In this document: positions 8,745 through 16,538 of the stretch, in pieces
Layout: every line of letters begins with the position of its first letter
Numbering within the stretch: the stretch's first letter is position 1
Source: Streptomyces noursei
GTDB taxonomy: Bacteria > Actinomycetota > Actinomycetes > Streptomycetales > Streptomycetaceae
DNA: 64,000 nucleotides
NCBI RefSeq assembly: GCF_001646665.1
Contig: NZ_LWBU01000169.1
Location: forward strand, 2,468 to 66,467
Direction: 5' to 3'
The notes under the pieces: generated by a model
Seen by the model: only the letters and a program-made list of their open reading frames with translations
Databases searched by the model: none
What the model was told of the DNA's origin: nothing
Made by a program: the position numbers and the translations under genes

Positions 8745-8782
8745 TGTAGCCCATCGTGCATCCCCCGTCGCGATGGGCTACA
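8745..8782 (-). terminator. 12-bp stem hairpin, terminator-like
   Basis: TGTAGCCCATCG (8745-8756) pairs perfectly with CGATGGGCTACA (8771-8782), leaving a 14-base loop in which further pairs are possible. On the minus strand it coincides with the stop codon of the doubtful ORF 8778-9098 and could end that transcript or the ssgA-like one. It could equally be an operator for the VOC gene, whose start lies 170 bases to the left. Confidence 0.45.
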
Positions 8783-9098
8783 CCCCTGCACGGGCAAGGG
8801 ACTCCCCTCGTGGCCCCCCGCCCGTGTTTTTTCGAGTCAACAGTGACGCAGAGTGCTTGCGCAAGTCGATTCCGGTGCCGGATCCGATGACCGTACGAGC
8901 CCGTCGACCGCGCTCGGACGACGCGCCGCGCGGGGCGGACCCGCGGACGTGGCGGCGGATCGGAAGATGTCCGGCTCGGACTTCGTCGGGGCGAGCCGGT
9001 GAAGCGGCGCGGCCGTCGCCTGCCCTCAATTCGTCGCGGACGCGTCGGAAGTAGTCGGCGATGCCGTCACGGGACCGCAATTCCTCGCGGAACGGCAC
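8778..9098 (-). CDS. doubtful hypothetical protein (106 aa)
   Basis: The GTG at 9098 opens a frame of 106 residues. Only the first 30 or so look protein-like: a mixed-charge helical stretch (SRDGIADYFRRVRDELRAG) with good codon use. The same frame continues coherently upstream of the start for about 25 more codons (including RDPAEFTG) without a start codon. The C-terminal two thirds is Arg/Gly-rich with poor codon bias. It may be the remnant of a lost gene downstream of ssgA. A hairpin lies at its stop, which is the main argument for expression. No family recognised. Confidence 0.25.
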   Translation of the reverse strand: MPFREELRSRDGIADYFRRVRDELRAGDGRAASPARPDEVRAGHLPIRRHVRGSAPRGASSERGRRARTVIGSGTGIDLRKHSASLLTRKNTGGGPRGESLARAGV

Positions 9099-9308
9099 GC
9101 CGGTGAATTCGGCGGGATCGCGGCCGGCGGGAGTTCGCTTTTTTCGTTCCCGGACAAAACGCGGGAATCCTGCGGAATGGATACGGAGCCGCGGGCGCGG
9201 GGCAGCGGCACGGGCGCGCCGGTCATGGTCCGCACGGCGGCGATGCCGGCGCTGTGGGTGCTGACGACCGTGGGACCGCCGACGGTCGGCACGGAGGGGA
9301 CCGGCGGA

Positions 9309-9710
9309 TCAGCCGGCCGCCAGCAGCTCCGCCAGGAAGGCGTCCAGCTCCTCGATGCGCTCCCGGCCGGCCGGGACCTCCTCGTACGTGCGCTCCAGGA
9401 AGCGCCGCAGCGACGGCGCCCACACGGTGAACACGGTCGTGTGCGCCAGCTCGATGCGCAGCTCCTCGCGGGTGCCGTTGAGCACCGGCCACATCCGCAC
9501 GTCACCCTCGCCTATCGGGTGCGCCATGCCGTCCCGCAGCATGTCGCGGTCGAGGCGCCACTCGGCGTACACGAACCCGGCGTGGGTGAAGCCGACCGTG
9601 ACCGCGTACGGGTCACGCGCGTCGTAGGTCAGGTGCGACAGGACGGGAAGCTCGGTGCCGTCCGGCGAGAGAAGCCGCATGAAGACCTTGTCGCGCAGGA
9701 CCGTGTTCAT
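9309..9710 (-). CDS. SsgA family sporulation/cell division regulator
   Basis: A 133-residue SsgA-like protein (SALP). These proteins occur only in sporulating actinomycetes, where they help place FtsZ and control peptidoglycan synthesis during septation. Conserved family features are FMRLLSPDGTELPVLSHLTYD at the start (quoted from residue 10 on), DPYAVTVGF, VYAEWRLDRDMLRDG, GEGDVRMWP and the hydrophobic ELRIELAH segment. The length is normal. GGAGGA stands seven bases ahead of the ATG. It is divergent from a D,D-carboxypeptidase gene, a fitting neighbour for a protein that steers wall remodelling. The gene name within the ssgA-G set cannot be decided from sequence alone. Confidence 0.92.
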   Translation of the reverse strand: MNTVLRDKVFMRLLSPDGTELPVLSHLTYDARDPYAVTVGFTHAGFVYAEWRLDRDMLRDGMAHPIGEGDVRMWPVLNGTREELRIELAHTTVFTVWAPSLRRFLERTYEEVPAGRERIEELDAFLAELLAAG

Positions 9711-9768
9711 GTCGTTCCTCCAGAGGGATGGGTGACGGGAGCCCCCTTGCAGGTGCCCCGGGAAACCC

Positions 9769-9803
9769 GAGTAATGCGGGTGACCGGGGGACCCGTGCTA
9801 CTC
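9769..9803. promoter_or_regulatory. imperfect inverted repeat between ssgA-like and dac genes
   Basis: The 13-base arms at 9769-9781 and 9791-9803 match at ten positions (GAGTA and CGGGT are fully paired). The dyad lies 59 bases ahead of the ssgA-like start and 55 bases ahead of the carboxypeptidase start. It is a candidate shared operator or promoter element. Confidence 0.35.
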
Positions 9804-9857
9804 CGGTCGGCCGCACACCGCCCTGCGGCCCGTGCGGCCCGTCCCTACCGTGACTGA

Positions 9858-11045
9858 ATGATCGTCAGTTCTTTCGTGGCCGCCCTGCTGCTGCTCCCGT
9901 CCCTGCCGGCCGGCCCCGCCTCCGGCCCGCGCCCCGTCGAGCCGGTGCCGCCGCCCGCCGCCGTGCGCGTCGACCCGGTGCTCCTGCACCGCCCCGGCAC
10001 CCAGGTGCGCCTCCCGCCCGGCGTGAAGGCGCCGCCCCGGCTGTCCGCGCGGTCCTGGCTGATCGCCGACGCCGTCACCGGCGACGTCCTCGCCGCCCAC
10101 GACGCCCACCGGCGCCTGCCGCCGGCCTCCACCCTGAAGACGCTGTTCGCCCTGGCCACGCTGCCCGGCCTGCCGCCCGACCGGCAGCACACGGTGAGCG
10201 AGCACGAGCTGCGCGGCATCGGCGACGGGAGCAGCCTGGTGGGCGTCCGGGAGGAGGTCACCTACCGGGTGGCCGACCTGTGGCGCGGGGTCTTCCTCAG
10301 CTCCGGCAACGACGCCGTCCGCGTCCTCGCGGGCCTCAACGGCGGCTGGGCGGCCACCGTCCGCAGGATGCAGGCCACCGCCCGCGCGCTGGGCGCCCAC
10401 GACACCCGGGTGGTGTCGCCCGACGGGTACGACGCGCCGGGCCAGGTGTCGTCCGCGTACGACCTGGCGGTCTTCGGCCGCGCGGGGCTGCGCAACCCGG
10501 ACTTCGCGCACTACGCCGCCACGCCCTACGCGCAGTTCCCGGCCGGCCGCTGGTCCTTCGGGATCCGCAACACCAACCGGCTGCTCACCGGCGCCGACGG
10601 CGTACGGCGCTACCCCGGGCTCCTCGGCATCAAGAACGGCTACACCAGCAACGCCGGCCACACCCTGATCGCCGCCGCCCGCAAGGGCTCGCGGACGCTG
10701 GTCGTCTCGGTGATGAACCCGCGGCGGGGCGGCGCGTACGCCGTGTACGAGGAGACCCGCGACCTGCTCGACTGGGGCTTCGCGGCGGCACCCCACGCCC
10801 GCCCGGTGGGCTCCCTGCTGCCGCCGCGCGCCGCCCTCCCGGTCCGTGCGGCCGCCGCGCCGCCGGCCCCGTCGGCGCCCCCGGCACCGCGCTCCGTCCC
10901 GCCGACCGCCGCCGTCTCCGTCGCCACCCTGCCGGTCCCGGCCGACGGGGACGGCCCGCCCCCGCTGCTGCCGCTCACCTTCGTCGGCGCGGCGTTCCTC
11001 GCGGCGGCGGCCCTGTGGCGGGTGCGCCGCCGCACGGAGCGGTGA
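9858..11045 (+). CDS. D-alanyl-D-alanine carboxypeptidase (S11 family)
   Basis: A 395-residue low-molecular-weight penicillin-binding protein that trims the terminal D-Ala from peptidoglycan stem peptides. An N-terminal signal (1-23) exports it. The active-site triad motifs are S91-T-L-K94, S149-G-N151 and K259-N-G261; the last is KNG rather than the usual KTG, a variant known in the family. A Pro/Ala-rich stalk (about 300-355) leads to a C-terminal membrane anchor (LLPLTFVGAAFLAAAALW) and a basic tail. It is likely active at the outer membrane face during septation or spore wall formation. Confidence 0.92.
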   Translation: MIVSSFVAALLLLPSLPAGPASGPRPVEPVPPPAAVRVDPVLLHRPGTQVRLPPGVKAPPRLSARSWLIADAVTGDVLAAHDAHRRLPPASTLKTLFALATLPGLPPDRQHTVSEHELRGIGDGSSLVGVREEVTYRVADLWRGVFLSSGNDAVRVLAGLNGGWAATVRRMQATARALGAHDTRVVSPDGYDAPGQVSSAYDLAVFGRAGLRNPDFAHYAATPYAQFPAGRWSFGIRNTNRLLTGADGVRRYPGLLGIKNGYTSNAGHTLIAAARKGSRTLVVSVMNPRRGGAYAVYEETRDLLDWGFAAAPHARPVGSLLPPRAALPVRAAAAPPAPSAPPAPRSVPPTAAVSVATLPVPADGDGPPPLLPLTFVGAAFLAAAALWRVRRRTER

Positions 11046-11136
11046 CGCGGGGGGCGGGCGGCGCGGACCCGGGGGGGGACGCGGGGCCGGGTGCGGCCGG
11101 GGCGCGGTCGAGGTGCCGATCCGTGACACTGCCTCC

Positions 11137-12078
11137 ATGACTCCCCTTCCCGTGATCCTCGACTGCGACCCCGGGCACGACGACGCCTTCGCCATCATGC
11201 TGGCCGCCGCCCACCCCGCCATCGAGCTCCTCGCGATCACCACCGTCGCCGGCAACGCGACCGTCGAGCGGACCGCGCTCAACGCGCGCCGCGTGTGCAC
11301 GGTCGCCGGGATCGACGGCGTACCGATCGCCGCGGGCCTGGCCGGGCCGCTGCACGGGACCGGGATCGTGGCCGGGAACATCCACGGCGAGTCCGGTCTC
11401 GACGGTCCCGGGTTCGGCGAACCGACCGTCCCCCTCGACCCGCGCGACGCGATCACGCTGCTCCGCGAGACGCTGCTCGCCCACCCCGCCCCGGTGACGC
11501 TGGTACCGACCGGGCCGCTCAGCAACGTCGCCGCGTTCCTCCTCGCCCACCCCGCCCTGGCCGCCGACCGGATCGAGCGGATCGTGCTGATGGGCGGCTC
11601 CACGGGGCGCGGCAACCGCACCCCGGCCGCCGAGTTCAACATCGCCGCCGACCCGGAGGCGGCCGACATCGTGTTCTCCAGCGGGCTGGACATCACCATG
11701 ATCGGCCTCAACGTCAGCCACCAGGTCCCGGCCACCCCCGACGTGCTCGCCCGACTGGAGGCCCTCGGCACGCCCCTGTCGCGGCTCTGCGTCGAGCTGC
11801 TGACCTTCTTCGGCACCACCTACCGCGAGGTCTTCGGCTTCACCGCGCCGCCCCTGCACGACCCGCTGACGGTGGCCCACCTCATCGACCCGGACCTGAT
11901 CACCACGGTCCGCGCCCCGGTCGCCGTCGAGCTGACCGGCACGCACACGCGCGGCGCCACCGTGGTCGACCTCGACGGCGTCACCGGCCGGCCCGCCAAC
12001 GCCCGCGTCGGCACCGCCGTCGACGCCCCGGCCTTCTGGGACCTGATCGTCGACGCCGTACGCACCCTGGGCGGCTGA
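11137..12078 (+). CDS. nucleoside hydrolase (IunH/RihA-like)
   Basis: A 313-residue enzyme that cleaves the N-glycosidic bond of nucleosides for salvage. The N-terminal calcium site is complete: D9, D11, D15 and D16 in LDCDPGHDDAF. Later signature segments are PTGPLSNVA, IVLMGGST, AEFNIAADPEAAD and LHDPLTVAHL, the last carrying the conserved His-Asp pair near the active site. The length is typical. The ribosome site is weak. The closeness of the signatures to pyrimidine- versus purine-specific members is not decided here. Confidence 0.93.
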   Translation: MTPLPVILDCDPGHDDAFAIMLAAAHPAIELLAITTVAGNATVERTALNARRVCTVAGIDGVPIAAGLAGPLHGTGIVAGNIHGESGLDGPGFGEPTVPLDPRDAITLLRETLLAHPAPVTLVPTGPLSNVAAFLLAHPALAADRIERIVLMGGSTGRGNRTPAAEFNIAADPEAADIVFSSGLDITMIGLNVSHQVPATPDVLARLEALGTPLSRLCVELLTFFGTTYREVFGFTAPPLHDPLTVAHLIDPDLITTVRAPVAVELTGTHTRGATVVDLDGVTGRPANARVGTAVDAPAFWDLIVDAVRTLGG

Positions 12079-12097
12079 TCGGCGGGGCGCACACGGC

Positions 12098-13273
12098 TCA
12101 GCGCCGCAGCGCCCACTTCTGCACCGACTCCAGCGGCCCGGCCGGGAAGCGCCGCAGCCACCAGGTGGAGAACACCAGCAGCACCACAGACACCGCCGCC
12201 CACAGGCCCATCACCCACCACGGCTGCCACGACGTACCGAGCCGGGCCGCCAGGCCGAGCCCGAAGCCGTACGCGACGAGCACGCACAGCACGTTCTGCG
12301 CGACGTACCCCGACAGGGCCATGCGCCCCACCGACGTCAGCGCGCGCATCAGCGGACCCGGGCGCCGCACACGGTCCACGGCCGCGCCGATCAGGCCGAT
12401 GTACCCGACCGCCATCAGCGGCGCCGCGCCGTACCGCCCCAGCAGCAGGAAGTCCGGGCCGGCCACCGCCACCGCCGCGTTCAGCGGGACGCCCAGGCCC
12501 AGGCCCCACACCAGCATCCGCGCCCGGATCCGCCGCGCCGCCGCGTCCGTGCCGAAGGCACCGGCCCCGAAGAGCCGTACGCCCAGCAGGAAGAGGAACA
12601 GCAGCAGGCAGAACGTCAGCACCGGCTCCAGGCGCAGGGCGATCGCGTTCTCCAGGCGGAAGGCGATCTGGTCCGCCCAACTGCCGTGCGCGTACAGGTC
12701 GACGACCTCCCGGGAGACACCGCCGCCCGGCGAGGGGTCCGACGCCAGGGCGGCCGTCAGCAGCCCGATCACCATCAGGTGGGCCCCGGCCGCCCACCAC
12801 ATCACCCGCCGCCACGCCCGCTGCGAGCGGGTCAGCAGCCAGGCCACGAGCAGCGCCGTCACGGCGTACCCCATCAGCACGTCCCAGGCGAAGACCAGCA
12901 CGAAGTGCACGGTCCCCTCCGCGAAGAGGAACAGCGCCCGCCACCGGTACGGTCCCGGCCACGGCCGGCCGTGCCGGGCCGCGGAGCCGTACTGGATCGC
13001 CAGCCCGACCCCGAACAGGATGGTGAGCATCGACAGGAACTTCCCGTCCGCCAGCAGCCGGAACACGCTCCCCACGGCCTCCGGGACCGTGGCGAACGAC
13101 GGTTCCGGCAGGGCGCCCTGGAGGACTCCCCACTCGGACCCCGGCGCGGTGAACACCCACACGTTGGTCATGAGCGTCCCGAGGATCGCCACGCCGCGCA
13201 GGACGTCGAGCAGGGGAAGGCGTTTCGTGGTGGTGCCCGCGGTCTCCACCGGGTCACGAAGGGTCTCGGTCAT
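12098..13273 (-). CDS. DUF418 (YeiB-like) membrane protein
   Basis: A 391-residue polytopic protein with about nine or ten hydrophobic segments. The N-terminal LLDVLRGVAILGTLMTNVW is the hallmark of the family, and the C-terminal third is the DUF418 region: alternating membrane segments with RMALSGYVAQNVLCVLV and the closing WLRRFPAGPLESVQKW. Members are related to acyltransferase-3-like membrane proteins and have no proven role. The ATG at 13273 has GGGA close upstream. The gene is convergent with the nucleoside hydrolase gene. A palindrome 58 bases ahead of the start may be its operator. Confidence 0.92.
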   Translation of the reverse strand: MTETLRDPVETAGTTTKRLPLLDVLRGVAILGTLMTNVWVFTAPGSEWGVLQGALPEPSFATVPEAVGSVFRLLADGKFLSMLTILFGVGLAIQYGSAARHGRPWPGPYRWRALFLFAEGTVHFVLVFAWDVLMGYAVTALLVAWLLTRSQRAWRRVMWWAAGAHLMVIGLLTAALASDPSPGGGVSREVVDLYAHGSWADQIAFRLENAIALRLEPVLTFCLLLFLFLLGVRLFGAGAFGTDAAARRIRARMLVWGLGLGVPLNAAVAVAGPDFLLLGRYGAAPLMAVGYIGLIGAAVDRVRRPGPLMRALTSVGRMALSGYVAQNVLCVLVAYGFGLGLAARLGTSWQPWWVMGLWAAVSVVLLVFSTWWLRRFPAGPLESVQKWALRR

Positions 13274-13330
13274 GTTCCCAGCGTCCCGGCGCACCCCGCC
13301 GGAAACGTCATGAGCATGGACGAAGCCCCC

Positions 13331-13348
13331 CTACATCGAAGGATGTAG
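13331..13348. promoter_or_regulatory. candidate operator upstream of DUF418 gene
   Basis: CTACATC (13331-13337) and GATGTAG (13342-13348) form a perfect 7-bp inverted repeat around GAAG. The shape resembles sites bound by LuxR-type response regulators that control membrane-protein genes in Gram-positives; that assignment is inference. Confidence 0.4.
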
Positions 13349-13432
13349 CGGGCGGGCGCGGTCTCACCTGCCAGGACACCACCCGTCGCGGCGCGCCCGT
13401 TTCGTCCCTGTCCGGCGGGTACTCGTCCCCCT

Positions 13433-13618
13433 ATGGACACCGAAACGGACCCCAGCGGCGACAGAGACGCAACGACCCTCCCCCGGACGGTGCTTGAGCG
13501 GCCGGCGGCCGTCAGGCGCGAGATCCGCGGCCGGGTGCGCACCCACCGGCCCGCCGTCGTCGAGGGGGTGGCCGAGAACGGCGGGGTGGAGGAGAACATC
13601 GTGCGGGGCGAGGACTGA
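13433..13618 (+). CDS. small charged hypothetical protein (61 aa)
   Basis: A 61-residue hydrophilic ORF rich in Arg, Glu and Asp with no hydrophobic core. It may be a small DNA- or protein-binding peptide, or simply an open frame in high-GC DNA. In favour: it ends 20 bases ahead of the PLP-enzyme gene in the same orientation. Against: there is no convincing ribosome site ahead of its ATG. No family recognised. Confidence 0.35.
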   Translation: MDTETDPSGDRDATTLPRTVLERPAAVRREIRGRVRTHRPAVVEGVAENGGVEENIVRGED

Positions 13619-13638
13619 GCCGCCCGTAGGGTCGGCGC

Positions 13639-14850
13639 ATGACCACCTCCGCCGTCTCCCTCGCCACCGCGCAGCGCTCACTGGGCGACCCGGACCTGCG
13701 CTACCCCCTCCACCCGCCGCTCCTGCGCGGCTGCCCCCGCACGGCGACGCCCGAGCTCGTCTTCCCCGTCGAGGTGGACTACGCCTACGAGGACGTCCCC
13801 GCCGACCTGTTCACCTCCTCGCCCCGCGGCGGGGGGCTGGAGCGGTGGGCGCCGCTGCTGCCGCCGCTCGACGCGCCCGGCCTGGGCGAGGGGGGCACCC
13901 CGCTCGTCCCCGTCGGGGACGGAGTGTGGGTCAAGGACGAGTCGCGCAACCCGACGTGGAGCCACAAGGACCGGCTCAACCGGGTGGCGGTCGGCGCGGC
14001 CGTCCACGTGGGCGCCGAGGGGATCGCGGTGGCGTCGTCCGGCAACCACGGCGCCTCCGCCGCCGCCTACGCCGCCCGCGCCGGGCTGCGCTGCGTCGTG
14101 CTCGCCTCGGCCGGTGCGCCGCCCGCGGTCGCGTCCTTCCTCCGGGCGTACGGGGTGGACGTCGTCGCCGTACCGGCGGCGGCGCGCTGGCCGCTGCTCG
14201 CGATGATCGCCGATCGCCTCGGCTACCACACCGTCAGCAACCTCACCCCGACCCACACCGGCCACCCCTTCGGACCGGAGGGGTACAAGACCGTCGCGTA
14301 CGAGATCCACGCCGACCTCGGGGTCCCGGCGGCGGTGTTCGTCCCCACCGGCTACGGCGAGCTGCTGTTCGGCGTCTGGAAGGGATTCCGCGAGCTGCGG
14401 GACCTGGGCGTGACGGACAGGGTGCCGCGGGTGTTCGGCTGCGAGCCGGCGGCCGGGGGCCCGCTGGCGGCCGCCGTCCGGTCCGGGGCGCCGGCGGCGG
14501 TGGTGGAGCCCGGTGCCACCGACGCGTACGCGATCGACTGCTCCGTCGGGGGCAACCGCGCCGTGCGGGCGGTCCTCGACAGCGGCGGCGACGCGCTCCT
14601 GGTGACGGACGCGGAGCTGGCCCGGGCCAGGGACGACCTGGCCCGCCAGGGCCTGTGGGCGGAACTGTCGGCGGCGGCGGGGCTGGCGGGCTTCCGCCAG
14701 TGGACCGCCCGCGGGGGTGACGCCGGCGGGCCGGTGGTGTGCGTGTCCACGTCCAGCGGGTTCAAGGACCTCGGAGTGGGCGGCGACCCGCTGGAGCCGG
14801 TCGAGCCGACCTGGGAGGCCCTGACCCGGGCCCTCGGCCACCGGGGGTGA
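13639..14850 (+). CDS. threonine-synthase-like PLP-dependent enzyme
   Basis: A 403-residue fold-type II pyridoxal-phosphate enzyme. Lys110 in WSHKDR is the PLP Schiff-base lysine, SSGNHG (133-138) is the phosphate-binding loop, and the GEGGTPLVP segment (83-91) is the usual entry of threonine synthases and related enzymes. The C-terminal CVSTSSGFKDLG carries the Ser that contacts the pyridine nitrogen. It differs from housekeeping ThrC in the 'GHPFGPEGYKTVAYEI' region, where threonine synthases read 'R..GQKT'. It may therefore act on another amino acid. No biosynthetic partner is adjacent. Confidence 0.88.
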   Translation: MTTSAVSLATAQRSLGDPDLRYPLHPPLLRGCPRTATPELVFPVEVDYAYEDVPADLFTSSPRGGGLERWAPLLPPLDAPGLGEGGTPLVPVGDGVWVKDESRNPTWSHKDRLNRVAVGAAVHVGAEGIAVASSGNHGASAAAYAARAGLRCVVLASAGAPPAVASFLRAYGVDVVAVPAAARWPLLAMIADRLGYHTVSNLTPTHTGHPFGPEGYKTVAYEIHADLGVPAAVFVPTGYGELLFGVWKGFRELRDLGVTDRVPRVFGCEPAAGGPLAAAVRSGAPAAVVEPGATDAYAIDCSVGGNRAVRAVLDSGGDALLVTDAELARARDDLARQGLWAELSAAAGLAGFRQWTARGGDAGGPVVCVSTSSGFKDLGVGGDPLEPVEPTWEALTRALGHRG

Positions 14851-14887
14851 CCCGCCCCGGCGGAACCCGGCCGTGGCGGCCCGGGGA

Positions 14888-14942
14888 GGCCCCGCAGGGT
14901 TCGGCGTCCGCCCGGAGCGCGGGCGAGCGCGCCTGCGGGGCC
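14888..14942. terminator. compound hairpin between convergent genes
   Basis: GGCCCCGCAGG (14888-14898) pairs perfectly with CCTGCGGGGCC (14932-14942), and inside lies a second stem CGCCCG/CGGGCG (14909-14925). It sits between two converging genes and can serve both strands. Confidence 0.7.
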
Positions 14943-14951
14943 CGACACGAC

Positions 14952-15821
14952 CTAGGGCAGCAGGTGGGCGTAGGAGCGGGGGTGGGCCGCCAGGTAGGCG
15001 CGCAGGGTCGCCGGGGGGTGGCCGGTGAGGCGGCGGACCGTGTCGGCGACGGTGCCCATCTCGCCGGTGGCGATCGCCTGGTAGGAGGTGACCCAGCCGG
15101 TGACCTCCCAGTGCTCCGCGCCGAGGGCCGCACGGGAGGCGTAGGCCTCGGCGGGGGTCTCGGCGACGTAGCGGACCGGCCGGCCGGCCGCCCGGGACAG
15201 CTCCTCCGCCGCCTCAGCGAGGGTCAGCGCCTCCTCGCCGGTGACGTCGTAGGCGGCGCCGTCGTGCTCGGAGCCGCCCAGCAGCACGGCCGCCGCCACG
15301 TCCGCGATGTCCTCGTGGGCGACCGCCGCGACCCGCCCGTCGCCCGCCGGGCCCCGGATGACGCCGTCCGCGCCGGCCATCGCGGTGAACCCGGCGAGGT
15401 ACCAGCTGTCGCGCAGGAACGTGTGGGGCACGTCCCTCGCCTCGATGTACCGCTCGGTGTGCCAGTGGTCCCGGGCGAAGGTGAACGTCGCCTGGGGCGC
15501 CGCGCCCAGGAACGACAGGTACACGATGCGCCCCACGCCCGCCGCCAGCGCCGCGTCGATCGCCGTCCGGTGGTCCTGGATCCGGTCGGGGCCCTCGTGC
15601 GCGGACACCAGGAACAGCGTGTCGGCGCCGTCCACGGCGCGGCGCACGGCCTCGCCGTCCCCGTAGGGCGCCGGCGCGGTCCGCACCGCGCCCGGCAGGT
15701 CCGGCAGCCGGGCGGGGTCACGGCCGAGCAGCCGGGTCTTGACGCCCCGGTCGGCGAGGCGGCGGGCGACACGGCCGCCGACGCGGCCGCTCGCCCCGGT
15801 CACAGCGATCACGGATGGCAT
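14952..15821 (-). CDS. NmrA-like NAD(P)-binding reductase
   Basis: A 289-residue atypical short-chain dehydrogenase. The N-terminal Rossmann motif is IAVTGASGRVGGRVAR, the GxxGxxG form typical of NmrA/QorB-like proteins. LLGRDPARLPDL carries the Arg that selects NADP. The catalytic Tyr-x-x-x-Lys is not evident, as in NmrA-type proteins, so it may be either a quinone reductase or a redox sensor. YLSFLGAAPQATFTFARDHWHTE is the family's substrate region (longest runs cited in two parts). No operon partner: the GNAT gene follows 24 bases upstream of its window but reads the same way from its own start. Confidence 0.87.
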   Translation of the reverse strand: MPSVIAVTGASGRVGGRVARRLADRGVKTRLLGRDPARLPDLPGAVRTAPAPYGDGEAVRRAVDGADTLFLVSAHEGPDRIQDHRTAIDAALAAGVGRIVYLSFLGAAPQATFTFARDHWHTERYIEARDVPHTFLRDSWYLAGFTAMAGADGVIRGPAGDGRVAAVAHEDIADVAAAVLLGGSEHDGAAYDVTGEEALTLAEAAEELSRAAGRPVRYVAETPAEAYASRAALGAEHWEVTGWVTSYQAIATGEMGTVADTVRRLTGHPPATLRAYLAAHPRSYAHLLP

Positions 15822-15845
15822 GGGGCCGAGTCTGCCTCGGAGCGG

Positions 15846-16538
15846 TCAGGCGTACACCTCGGTGACCTCCAGCACGCGGGCGGTGATCCGCCCGTCCGGC
15901 GTACGCTCCGGGTCGGCCAGGTAGGCGCGGTAGGCGTCCTCGGTCGGGAACCGCACGAGGTGGACCTCCGACAGTCCGTCGGCGGTCCGCAGCCGCCGTT
16001 CGAGCCGCCCGCCGTGGCGCGGGAGGAGGGCGAGCGCCCTCTCCTCGTACGCCGTGGCCTCCTCCACCGCGTCGGCCGGGTAGTCCAGGAGCACGGCCAG
16101 CAGGAAGGCCGGGGCGGGTCCGCCGCCCAGCGGCTTGTAGAAGTGGACGTCGACGTTCCCGCCGGGGATGCCCTCGGAGCGCCCGGTCTCGACGTACCCC
16201 AGGCGCCGGTAGAACGCGGGCGCCTGGAAGGAGAACGACGACACGATCATGTGGTCGCAGCCGCGCCGCCGCGCCTCCTCCTCCGCCGCGCGCATCAGCT
16301 CCGTGCCGAGGCCGGTGCCGCGCCGGTCGTCGCGGACCCAGACCATGGAGACCCCGGCGAGTCCGCCCCACGTCCAGCCGGTGAGCCCGCCGGTGATCTC
16401 GCCCGTCGCGTCGTCGGTGGCGCGCACCGACAGCTCGGCCTCGTCACAGGCGCCGGTGGCGGCCCGGTTGAAGACCGTCAGCTCCTTGTCGAGGCGTGCG
16501 GACAGTTCCTTGTCCTCGCCCCCCACCGTAAGGGTCAC
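15846..16538 (-). CDS. GNAT acetyltransferase fused to a DUF1330/ABM-like domain
   Basis: A 230-residue two-domain protein. Residues about 10-138 form a GNAT domain, with the acetyl-CoA binding loop DRRGTGLGTELM (71-82) and the closing FYRRLGYVETGR. Residues about 143-230 form a dimeric alpha/beta-barrel-like module (AFLLAVLLDYP at its start, EVHLVRFPTEDAYRAYLADPER later) like DUF1330 and antibiotic-biosynthesis-monooxygenase domains. The GTG start overlaps the cobN stop as GTGA, so the gene is translated with the cobaltochelatase. Its substrate is unknown; the coupling to cobN may be accidental or may mean it modifies a corrinoid-related molecule. Confidence 0.8.
   Translation of the reverse strand: MTLTVGGEDKELSARLDKELTVFNRAATGACDEAELSVRATDDATGEITGGLTGWTWGGLAGVSMVWVRDDRRGTGLGTELMRAAEEEARRRGCDHMIVSSFSFQAPAFYRRLGYVETGRSEGIPGGNVDVHFYKPLGGGPAPAFLLAVLLDYPADAVEEATAYEERALALLPRHGGRLERRLRTADGLSEVHLVRFPTEDAYRAYLADPERTPDGRITARVLEVTEVYA

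Larger units (their letters stand above)
8591..9308. other. long gap between VOC and ssgA-like genes
   Basis: This 718-base stretch has no well-supported gene. The codon use is looser (less G/C at third positions) than in neighbouring genes. It holds one doubtful minus-strand ORF (8778-9098) and a strong hairpin (8745-8782). It may contain a decayed gene or unrecognised small RNA. Confidence 0.5.

Noticed and set aside
8659..9054. Plus-strand ORF of 131 codons in the VOC-ssgA gap
   Set aside because: Irregular codon use and no coherent protein-like segment; the minus strand is slightly better.
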